30,062 nt of DNA from CAYTGR01 sp964437445 (GTDB lineage: Bacteria > Chloroflexota > Anaerolineae > B4-G1 > SLSP01): NCBI GenBank assembly GCA_964437445.1, contig CAYTGR010000055.1, forward strand, positions 1-30,062, in the 5' to 3' direction. Position numbers and translations under genes: made by a program. The notes under the pieces were generated by a model. It saw nothing but the letters and a program-made list of their open reading frames with translations. It was not told the origin of the DNA and did no database searches. Positions 16,413-28,400 of this stretch are shown in pieces. Each line of letters begins with the position of its first letter. The first letter of the stretch is position 1.

Positions 16413-19400
16413 CTCAGAAAGCAGACAATGCTCGGAAGGGCATTAAGACGTTAAACTGCTTTATTATCCCCACAATCCTGTGCTTGTGCTCAGAAAGCAG
16501 ACAATGCTCGGAAGGGCATTAAGACTAGGCATTCTGTGGGCGTTGGCAGCGCCCACGGTGGCAGGGCTCAGAAAGCAGACAATGCTCGGAAGGGCATTAA
16601 GACGACAGACACAAGCCAGCTGCGAATTTTTTCCGATACAACACTCAGAAAGCAGACAATGCTCGGAAGGGCATTAAGACTTTGACCGCAACACTGCGCG
16701 GTCCGTATGGTATGGGGACGTGACCTCAGAAAGCAGACAATGCTCGGAAGGGCATTAAGACCCAGTAGGCCGGGGAGGTGACTAACCCGGCAGTAATGCG
16801 GCCACTCAGAAAGCAGACAATGCTCGGAAGGGCATTAAGACCGGCCTTGCCAGCCGCCGGCGCCGCCACGCGAGCCACCTTGACTCAGAAAGCAGACAAT
16901 GCTCGGAAGGGCATTAAGACCCCGAATTGCGAAATACAGCCCGATCTTTTCCCGCCAATAGCTCAGAAAGCAGACAATGCTCGGAAGGGCATTAAGACCC
17001 CAGACTACGCAGCAGTAGTCTGCCAATGTTGTAAACGGCCTCAGAAAGCAGACAATGCTCGGAAGGGCATTAAGACTCACCGGGCTTGCCACCGTTCCCG
17101 CGCCGCACTGTGCGGCTCAGAAAGCAGACAATGCTCGGAAGGGCATTAAGACCGGCGAATAAGAACCCCTGGCTGTCGCCAGGGAAAGTTTCTCAGAAAG
17201 CAGACAATGCTCGGAAGGGCATTAAGACGCCAGCAGTTGAACACGCCGGGTGATACCATGAGAACTCCCTCAGAAAGCAGACAATGCTCGGAAGGGCATT
17301 AAGACGCACGTGATTGACGAGTTCTACCGCCGCCGCGCGCTTCGTCTCAGAAAGCAGACAATGCTCGGAAGGGCATTAAGACTCATACAACCAGCTCTTC
17401 AATGACGTCAATCTCATGCGGTCCCTCAGAAAGCAGACAATGCTCGGAAGGGCATTAAGACTGGTTAGGTTGGCTTCGCGCAAGTCGGCCTCGGTCAGGT
17501 CCTCAGAAAGCAGACAATGCTCGGAAGGGCATTAAGACCCGGAGTCTCCGAGGCATTGAGCGTTACTGTCATTAACTCAGAAAGCAGACAATGCTCGGAA
17601 GGGCATTAAGACCTGCGAGGTGTGCGGGTCCAGATCGGGCCCCATCACGGTCTCTCAGAAAGCAGACAATGCTCGGAAGGGCATTAAGACTGTAACTGGC
17701 CAAAGCGAGGTTCCAGGCCAGCAACCAGCCTCAGAAAGCAGACAATGCTCGGAAGGGCATTAAGACACCGTCTGTGGCCCGCGCGCGGGCGCGCTGGAAG
17801 TAGACTCAGAAAGCAGACAATGCTCGGAAGGGCATTAAGACTGGACTGGACCGTGACACATTCTTTCAGCGTCAGTAACTCAGAAAGCAGACAATGCTCG
17901 GAAGGGCATTAAGACTTTCACAGCGAGAAAACGCCGTCATTTTTCGTTTTCCCCGCTCAGAAAGCAGACAATGCTCGGAAGGGCATTAAGACGTTTGGTT
18001 TTGCGTTGCTCCAACCAGGCCGCGCCGTCTTCTCAGAAAGCAGACAATGCTCGGAAGGGCATTAAGACCACGAAACGCGTTGCCGCTGCTGATACGGTGC
18101 AGCCGCTCAGAAAGCAGACAATGCTCGGAAGGGCATTAAGACGTAATCGATGGTGGGGAAGTAGATTACACTTTTCGGCCCCTCAGAAAGCAGACAATGC
18201 TCGGAAGGGCATTAAGACTCGGGGTAACTCCCACAGAAAAGACGGCGGGAAAGGCCAAGCCTCAGAAAGCAGACAATGCTCGGAAGGGCATTAAGACGAT
18301 CTGCGGGCCGCTGGAGGGGAAGTCGGAGGATGCGTGGCTCAGAAAGCAGACAATGCTCGGAAGGGCATTAAGACCGAATATGACCTGGGATCCGACCAAC
18401 GGGTTGCGGCTGCCTCAGAAAGCAGACAATGCTCGGAAGGGCATTAAGACTCCCCAATCACAACAATGAAAAAGACCCTGTTTTGTACTCAGAAAGCAGA
18501 CAATGCTCGGAAGGGCATTAAGACGTGGATACTAACTGCGAGGCTTTGTTGAACGAGATCATTAAACTCAGAAAGCAGACAATGCTCGGAAGGGCATTAA
18601 GACATAACGCCGCGAGAAGCGGAATCCATAGACTGGATTTTTGCTCAGAAAGCAGACAATGCTCGGAAGGGCATTAAGACTTCTCGGTGGCCGCCATCGA
18701 CTTAGCGAACGCACCGCTCAGAAAGCAGACAATGCTCGGAAGGGCATTAAGACGCCAGAATACCGCCTCACTGCCGGATGTGACCGGCACGCTCAGAAAG
18801 CAGACAATGCTCGGAAGGGCATTAAGACGGAGATGGATGGGCACGGGGAGCCGCTCCGGCAGGGGGTGCTCAGAAAGCAGACAATGCTCGGAAGGGCATT
18901 AAGACCTTGCACGGCGGCCAATTTGAGCTCGGTTTGGCGCAACTCCTCAGAAAGCAGACAATGCTCGGAAGGGCATTAAGACCTACTAATCCGGATGGAT
19001 TATCTGACTCTGATAGGGCCCTCAGAAAGCAGACAATGCTCGGAAGGGCATTAAGACCTAAGATTGCCTTCATTTCTTTCTTTCCTTTTGGTTTGCTCAG
19101 AAAGCAGACAATGCTCGGAAGGGCATTAAGACACATAAGAAACGCGGCGCATCCACAACAAACAATACTGCCTCAGAAAGCAGACAATGCTCGGAAGGGC
19201 ATTAAGACACGTTCTACCGTAGCAGTCACCTCAAGACCATTTAATGCCTCAGAAAGCAGACAATGCTCGGAAGGGCATTAAGACACCCTCTGCGGCGTTG
19301 GGCCGCCCAGAGACTACGTAGTCTCAGAAAGCAGACAATGCTCGGAAGGGCATTAAGACACAGCAAAGGGCACATTGTTTTGCTTGAAGACGTCTTCTAA

Positions 19401-22400
19401 CTCAGAAAGCAGACAATGCTCGGAAGGGCATTAAGACGCCCCCAGGAAAACAATTTTTCCCCACCTTACAAGCCGCCTCAGAAAGCAGACAATGCTCGGA
19501 AGGGCATTAAGACTATTACCGCCAGATGGATAATACCAAATGCAACCTTTTACTCAGAAAGCAGACAATGCTCGGAAGGGCATTAAGACCAATGGCTATC
19601 AACGCATTCGGAACGCTCTTGAAGATCGGCTCAGAAAGCAGACAATGCTCGGAAGGGCATTAAGACTCGACTTTATCGTCGGGTTGCACGAGTACGAGGG
19701 ATGACTCAGAAAGCAGACAATGCTCGGAAGGGCATTAAGACCAACGCCGCAGAGGGTCCCGGTACGGTTGTTGTATCGGAACTCAGAAAGCAGACAATGC
19801 TCGGAAGGGCATTAAGACTCCACCCTCAGGGATCAGCTCAATTTCACCCCAGTTACTCAGAAAGCAGACAATGCTCGGAAGGGCATTAAGACGAAAAATG
19901 GCAGTGTCCTGGTTTATCCAGGACGAAGTCGTCTCAGAAAGCAGACAATGCTCGGAAGGGCATTAAGACCCGGGATCTCCGGCGCCTTTTCGCTGGCGGT
20001 CTTACCGGCTCAGAAAGCAGACAATGCTCGGAAGGGCATTAAGACCTGACCGGTCACTGACCGCGCGCCTGACCGCGCGCCTGACTCAGAAAGCAGACAA
20101 TGCTCGGAAGGGCATTAAGACCCTGATTGCTTTCGTCGCTTGTCGTCATTGTGTTGCTGATAACTCAGAAAGCAGACAATGCTCGGAAGGGCATTAAGAC
20201 CCGGCAGTGGGGGAGGCCCTACCGATAGGGCTTAAGTCGCCTCAGAAAGCAGACAATGCTCGGAAGGGCATTAAGACTACCAGTCAGTCACCCCATAGCG
20301 CCCTGCAGGTCAGCAGCACTCAGAAAGCAGACAATGCTCGGAAGGGCATTAAGACCCTCAGGCTCGCAGTACCCTGGGGCAAGTATTTAGCCCGTTCTCA
20401 GAAAGCAGACAATGCTCGGAAGGGCATTAAGACACTAACGGCAAATGGCGGGCGGATGCTATATGCAAACGCCCCTCAGAAAGCAGACAATGCTCGGAAG
20501 GGCATTAAGACGCACAAGGCATGACAGATCAGGAAGTTGAATTTGTTGTCCGCTCAGAAAGCAGACAATGCTCGGAAGGGCATTAAGACTTAGAATCAAG
20601 TTTATAAAACGTAGTAGTTAAAACGTACTCAGAAAGCAGACAATGCTCGGAAGGGCATTAAGACCTTGGTTTGGCAAAGCCAGACCGCCACCGCCAATAC
20701 CGCCCACTCAGAAAGCAGACAATGCTCGGAAGGGCATTAAGACCCAACAGGTGAATTGGTCCAAGATGCACCTCACCAGGAAGGTCGCTCAGAAAGCAGA
20801 CAATGCTCGGAAGGGCATTAAGACGGCGAGAATGTGTAGTCCACCGCATCACCGTCAATGACGCAAACTCAGAAAGCAGACAATGCTCGGAAGGGCATTA
20901 AGACCTCCACATAGTGGACGGTAGTACCGGCGTTGCCACGTATACTCAGAAAGCAGACAATGCTCGGAAGGGCATTAAGACACAAACAATTGCCGGAACC
21001 AGTTCAGGCCGTGCGGGGTGCCTCAGAAAGCAGACAATGCTCGGAAGGGCATTAAGACGCGGCGCGCGGAGTCGCTACCATCGCGCTCCTGAGTATCGCC
21101 TCAGAAAGCAGACAATGCTCGGAAGGGCATTAAGACCCACTGTGTGACTTGCACACACACTAAGCTTGGTTACTTACTCAGAAAGCAGACAATGCTCGGA
21201 AGGGCATTAAGACCGATTTTCGGTGCCGCGGAAGAAACCTGCGGCGGTGAACTCAGAAAGCAGACAATGCTCGGAAGGGCATTAAGACCCTCAGGCTCGC
21301 AGTACCCTGGGGTGAGCACTGCACTCGCCCTCAGAAAGCAGACAATGCTCGGAAGGGCATTAAGACCTACTGCGTAGTCTGCCACGGTGGTAAACGGCAC
21401 GTTGTTCCTCAGAAAGCAGACAATGCTCGGAAGGGCATTAAGACGGCGCGTACTTCGCTTTCGGTCAGCGGCACGACGTCGCGGGTTTCTCAGAAAGCAG
21501 ACAATGCTCGGAAGGGCATTAAGACGAGGGAGTGATGGACGAAAACAGCAGAACCTTTGAAAATACCTCAGAAAGCAGACAATGCTCGGAAGGGCATTAA
21601 GACTTCATACAGGAACAACAGCCCGGAGGCAGTGTCTACCCTCAGAAAGCAGACAATGCTCGGAAGGGCATTAAGACGGTTGAGAGGCTACCAACCGCAG
21701 CCTGCTATGCCGATGCCTCAGAAAGCAGACAATGCTCGGAAGGGCATTAAGACGCATACATCGGCGTGCCCTTCTATACGCCCGCAATTGTAGTCTCAGA
21801 AAGCAGACAATGCTCGGAAGGGCATTAAGACGCACTCGCCGACGCCCTCGGTGCGATCGGCTTGGAGGGCTTCTCAGAAAGCAGACAATGCTCGGAAGGG
21901 CATTAAGACCTCTGTCCGACCCGATAAGGTGCGCGGCGCTCAGTCATACTCAGAAAGCAGACAATGCTCGGAAGGGCATTAAGACCCGATAGGGCTTAAG
22001 TCGCCCGCCGCGAGCCGCGCAATTCGCCGGACTCAGAAAGCAGACAATGCTCGGAAGGGCATTAAGACTGCATCGTCAATGAGAAAATTCGCAGCTGGCT
22101 TGTCAACGTTCCTCAGAAAGCAGACAATGCTCGGAAGGGCATTAAGACCGATGTGATTTCTCTATANNNNNNNNNNNNNNNNNNNNNNNNNNNNNNNNNN
22201 NNNNNNNNNNNNNNNNNNNNNNNNNNNNNNNNNNNNNNNNNNNNNNNNNNNNNNNNNNNNNNNNNNGCTCAGAAAGCAGACAATGCTCGGAAGGGCATTA
22301 AGACCCAACGCCGACGGGCGCGGGCTGGCGGCGCGCTTCATCAACTCAGAAAGCAGACAATGCTCGGAAGGGCATTAAGACAATAAAACGAAACAGCGCT

Positions 22401-25400
22401 CTGCCGCCACACAACTAAACAACGCTCAGAAAGCAGACAATGCTCGGAAGGGCATTAAGACGTAGATAGGATCGTGCTTGCACATGGTTTACTCCTGGTT
22501 GCTCAGAAAGCAGACAATGCTCGGAAGGGCATTAAGACTTAGCAATGTACTTTCCTGTATACGAAATCACACCACGCCACCTCAGAAAGCAGACAATGCT
22601 CGGAAGGGCATTAAGACCCCGCCGCCACGTAGACCACCGGCAGCGCCACTACCAGCTCAGAAAGCAGACAATGCTCGGAAGGGCATTAAGACGTTTTCGA
22701 TGGCGGTGACCGAGGGGAACGCCGTCATGCTTTCTCAGAAAGCAGACAATGCTCGGAAGGGCATTAAGACTCATCTTGGCCGAGCACAATCTCTCTCCCC
22801 TCCGTGCAGGACTCAGAAAGCAGACAATGCTCGGAAGGGCATTAAGACTTCAACGGCTAAAAAGATTAAGAATTGCAAGAACAATCACTGCCTCAGAAAG
22901 CAGACAATGCTCGGAAGGGCATTAAGACGCGCAAGATGCCTGCCCGCAAGGTGTTTCAACTGACGGACGAGCTCAGAAAGCAGACAATGCTCGGAAGGGC
23001 ATTAAGACCTTGATGTCCACCGGCTTCAGATGCGGGGCCAACCGCCTCAGAAAGCAGACAATGCTCGGAAGGGCATTAAGACAACTTCGCCTACGCCTCC
23101 GCCTGCAACTCGTAACGAAACTGACTCAGAAAGCAGACAATGCTCGGAAGGGCATTAAGACCGTACCCCCACGTGTAATCGCGTGGGGAGGATACGAAGA
23201 ACCTCAGAAAGCAGACAATGCTCGGAAGGGCATTAAGACTTGGCGTTGGTGGAGATTGCGCGCGGCCAGGCATATCTCAGAAAGCAGACAATGCTCGGAA
23301 GGGCATTAAGACGCATATACCCTCGGCTGTCCTATCCAAGTTGTCACGGCTCAGAAAGCAGACAATGCTCGGAAGGGCATTAAGACGGCCCAGTTATTGG
23401 ACCGGTCGGCCTCCAGTAGGCCGTAGTTGACTCAGAAAGCAGACAATGCTCGGAAGGGCATTAAGACGTTTTCTTTTATCGGGCCGGGCAGGACTGGTTT
23501 ACCGGCCTCAGAAAGCAGACAATGCTCGGAAGGGCATTAAGACCGAGCCTTGCAGCAAAACCACCCCAGCGGTGGCGGTCGTCACTCAGAAAGCAGACAA
23601 TGCTCGGAAGGGCATTAAGACTTGTTACCCCTGGCCGCGACGACTTTGATCCCGGTGCAACTCAGAAAGCAGACAATGCTCGGAAGGGCATTAAGACGTT
23701 AGTTTAGTCGGTCGGCCTTTTGTCATATAAAAGACATTACTCAGAAAGCAGACAATGCTCGGAAGGGCATTAAGACCCTTCCACAATCCCGGCAAACACG
23801 GTGGCGATAGTGTTGCGCTCAGAAAGCAGACAATGCTCGGAAGGGCATTAAGACTTTGCGAAACCCACGGCCGTCAAAAAACACCTTCATTTTTACTCAG
23901 AAAGCAGACAATGCTCGGAAGGGCATTAAGACTAGCGGTTGCGGTTCTTGCTCAAGCCCTCCACCACGATGATCCTCAGAAAGCAGACAATGCTCGGAAG
24001 GGCATTAAGACCCACCAGCCGCGTCGCTTCCTGCCCGCAACAATCACAATAGCTCAGAAAGCAGACAATGCTCGGAAGGGCATTAAGACTTCGACCGCAC
24101 ACAGACAAAAACAGATGAATAAGACGTACCCTCAGAAAGCAGACAATGCTCGGAAGGGCATTAAGACCTACTGCTTTCATTGGCTAGTTCCCCACCGTCT
24201 CAGTACCTCAGAAAGCAGACAATGCTCGGAAGGGCATTAAGACCGTTGCTGGCGGTAGGGATGTTTCTGACGCTGTTAATGGCTCAGAAAGCAGACAATG
24301 CTCGGAAGGGCATTAAGACGCTAATTGGCCGCCTGCTGCTGGGCGGGGAGTACTACCTCAGAAAGCAGACAATGCTCGGAAGGGCATTAAGACGCAAGCG
24401 GCGGGCCGAGAAAGCCGCGCCAGCAGCCGATCCTCAGAAAGCAGACAATGCTCGGAAGGGCATTAAGACACAGGTTGACCAACGCGCGCCCATTGAGTAC
24501 AAACTGATACCTCAGAAAGCAGACAATGCTCGGAAGGGCATTAAGACGCAGTCCCCGCAGCCCGTGCGAGTTCACCTTGAGTTGAGTCACTCAGAAAGCA
24601 GACAATGCTCGGAAGGGCATTAAGACGCGCTGACCTGCTGCCGCAACATGCGTCCGTCCTGGTCTCAGAAAGCAGACAATGCTCGGAAGGGCATTAAGAC
24701 CCGGCCTGGATCGGCCTGGTGGGGGCAGGGCGGCGGTGTTCCTCAGAAAGCAGACAATGCTCGGAAGGGCATTAAGACCAGACGATTGCTATTGGCCCGG
24801 ATAACGAGGTTTACGACGGCCACTCAGAAAGCAGACAATGCTCGGAAGGGCATTAAGACTGACCTGGGTAGAGAGGTGGTCGCTATGAGCCGCTTTGTGG
24901 CTCAGAAAGCAGACAATGCTCGGAAGGGCATTAAGACGAAACTGCTGCTGTTCGTCTATAAAGGTTCGGGCGATCTCCGCTCAGAAAGCAGACAATGCTC
25001 GGAAGGGCATTAAGACTCGCCGGCTTTAACGGTTTTATCTACAACCAGAACTCCTCTCTCAGAAAGCAGACAATGCTCGGAAGGGCATTAAGACTGAGTA
25101 TGGTTAGCGATCCCGGAGTTGTTGGTAGTGGAGGCCTCAGAAAGCAGACAATGCTCGGAAGGGCATTAAGACGCAAATACTTCTCAGCCAGCAGGCGTGA
25201 GACCACCCCCGCCTTGCTCAGAAAGCAGACAATGCTCGGAAGGGCATTAAGACTCGTCCGGCCGGGCGACGACGATTCCGCGCCCGTTCTCAGAAAGCAG
25301 ACAATGCTCGGAAGGGCATTAAGACCGATAGAGTTCCGGCACGGCAGCCAGCGCCGCGAGCAGGCTCAGAAAGCAGACAATGCTCGGAAGGGCATTAAGA

Positions 25401-28400
25401 CCCGGTTGGCAGGAGCACCGCGCGCATCGCTGCAATCAGGTCGGCTCAGAAAGCAGACAATGCTCGGAAGGGCATTAAGACTAAGCCTTGGGGAATGCGC
25501 TTAGTATGGACCGCGCAAATCCCCGCTCAGAAAGCAGACAATGCTCGGAAGGGCATTAAGACCGTTCCGGGAACCCGCCCCGCTGCGGAAACAACCCTAA
25601 CTGTTCTCAGAAAGCAGACAATGCTCGGAAGGGCATTAAGACCTACAACGAGATCGCCGCCAAGATCGGGCTGCCTACGCTGCTCAGAAAGCAGACAATG
25701 CTCGGAAGGGCATTAAGACTTGATGCGCCCAGCGCTCCTCAACCCGCTCCTGGCGCTTACTCAGAAAGCAGACAATGCTCGGAAGGGCATTAAGACGAAT
25801 TTCCTGTCGCCGTACCGGACGGCGACCTCGATCTCGTCTCAGAAAGCAGACAATGCTCGGAAGGGCATTAAGACTTGTTGGTAGTGGAGGCGGTCAGTGT
25901 GTCCGCCCCCAAAGCCGCTCAGAAAGCAGACAATGCTCGGAAGGGCATTAAGACAGAAATCGTCTACGAGCAAACGATAATGGCGGGGGTGGCTCAACTC
26001 AGAAAGCAGACAATGCTCGGAAGGGCATTAAGACTTGGAGCAGCAGCGCATCAATGACGCCGGGTATCAGTTTGCTCAGAAAGCAGACAATGCTCGGAAG
26101 GGCATTAAGACCCGCCGGTGACACCCCGCCGGTCGGAGTTTGGGGGCGCGCGGCTCAGAAAGCAGACAATGCTCGGAAGGGCATTAAGACCCGCCACGCG
26201 CCGCAAGCGCACGTCATGCCCGATCAGAGCTCAGAAAGCAGACAATGCTCGGAAGGGCATTAAGACTCGGCGGTAACAACGGCCTCCTCTGTCGCCATGA
26301 AGCCCTCTAGCTCAGAAAGCAGACAATGCTCGGAAGGGCATTAAGACGAACTCGCACCGGTAGGCGATGGCCGTCTCAGGGAGCCCCTCTCAGAAAGCAG
26401 ACAATGCTCGGAAGGGCATTAAGACGTTGGCCCTGGAATGGGACGCCACTACCTGCTCCTGGCTCAGAAAGCAGACAATGCTCGGAAGGGCATTAAGACG
26501 GAAACGCCGGATTTTCGCGGCTCTCAAACTGGATCACGTCATACTCAGAAAGCAGACAATGCTCGGAAGGGCATTAAGACCCAACCCAGTTGTGCCATAG
26601 CCGGCGCGCTCCGGCGCAACTCAGAAAGCAGACAATGCTCGGAAGGGCATTAAGACCCAAACATCTTGATTGAGGACAAGCACATCCCCAATGGTGGCTC
26701 AGAAAGCAGACAATGCTCGGAAGGGCATTAAGACCCCCATAGAGGCGCCAAGCATACTCCCACGTGTAATCGCTCAGAAAGCAGACAATGCTCGGAAGGG
26801 CATTAAGACCCGGTGTTTGCCAGTGGCCTAAGAGCCGGGCCTATGATCCCTCAGAAAGCAGACAATGCTCGGAAGGGCATTAAGACGAATACCCGTCCGA
26901 GATGACGATTTCTAAAGAGTTATAGCCTCAGAAAGCAGACAATGCTCGGAAGGGCATTAAGACTGCAAACGCTGTATCGCTGACAGGGTGGGGAGGCGTG
27001 AACTCAGAAAGCAGACAATGCTCGGAAGGGCATTAAGACGCTATCTTCCAGGCCGACCTGGACGGCGACGGTAGCGCGCCCTCAGAAAGCAGACAATGCT
27101 CGGAAGGGCATTAAGACTAAACTTTCCCGTCCACTGCATTTTCAACAACCGAAACTAACTCAGAAAGCAGACAATGCTCGGAAGGGCATTAAGACTCGCC
27201 TTCCGTGAGCGCCACGGTCTGCTTGTCACCAGTCACTCAGAAAGCAGACAATGCTCGGAAGGGCATTAAGACCGAGGCCGTGGATGACCTCCACGGCCTC
27301 ATGAAGGGTTTGCTCAGAAAGCAGACAATGCTCGGAAGGGCATTAAGACGATTTTTGCAGAAGGAGGTGAACATGCCATATAACAACCTCAGAAAGCAGA
27401 CAATGCTCGGAAGGGCATTAAGACCGTTCGGCCTCGGCGCGCGCGACCTGCTCCGCCGTCTGCGCCTCAGAAAGCAGACAATGCTCGGAAGGGCATTAAG
27501 ACTATAGCACTCCTTATTCTGAATATTTCCAGTATCTGCCTCAGAAAGCAGACAATGCTCGGAAGGGCATTAAGACTCAAATTAATAACAGTCATTTAAA
27601 TTCCTCCTTGTTTTAGCTCAGAAAGCAGACAATGCTCGGAAGGGCATTAAGACCCGAGAGGATCTGTTTGGACGAGTTCAACAAATTCTTCCTCAGAAAG
27701 CAGACAATGCTCGGAAGGGCATTAAGACACAAATGAACAGGAGGACTTATGCGCGATACAAAGAGAATTCTCAGAAAGCAGACAATGCTCGGAAGGGCAT
27801 TAAGACTAACTGCCACTCGCACGTACTACCCCACAAGGGGACTCAGAAAGCAGACAATGCTCGGAAGGGCATTAAGACTTCGTTTGTGGCGTGGCTGGAA
27901 GCGCATGACCGATCTCCACCTCAGAAAGCAGACAATGCTCGGAAGGGCATTAAGACGCCGCCTGGCCGATCTCTTCTACCCGGCGCGCGATAGCTCAGAA
28001 AGCAGACAATGCTCGGAAGGGCATTAAGACGGACGCCACTCCCCCAACGGATGGCTGGCGATAGCCACCACCTCAGAAAGCAGACAATGCTCGGAAGGGC
28101 ATTAAGACTTACTTTCCTCCTTTTCCTCCGTCCGCCCCCGAAGGCTTGTGCTCAGAAAGCAGACAATGCTCGGAAGGGCATTAAGACAGCGGGTCAAGGC
28201 CGAGGCTGAGCGCGCGGCGCACGACAAACTCAGAAAGCAGACAATGCTCGGAAGGGCATTAAGACGTGAGACCACCCCCGCCTTGACGCAAAGCGTTAGG
28301 ACGCCTCAGAAAGCAGACAATGCTCGGAAGGGCATTAAGACGCAAAATGTAGCACTCGCACAGCGGATAGAGTTCCTGTGGCTCAGAAAGCAGACAATGC

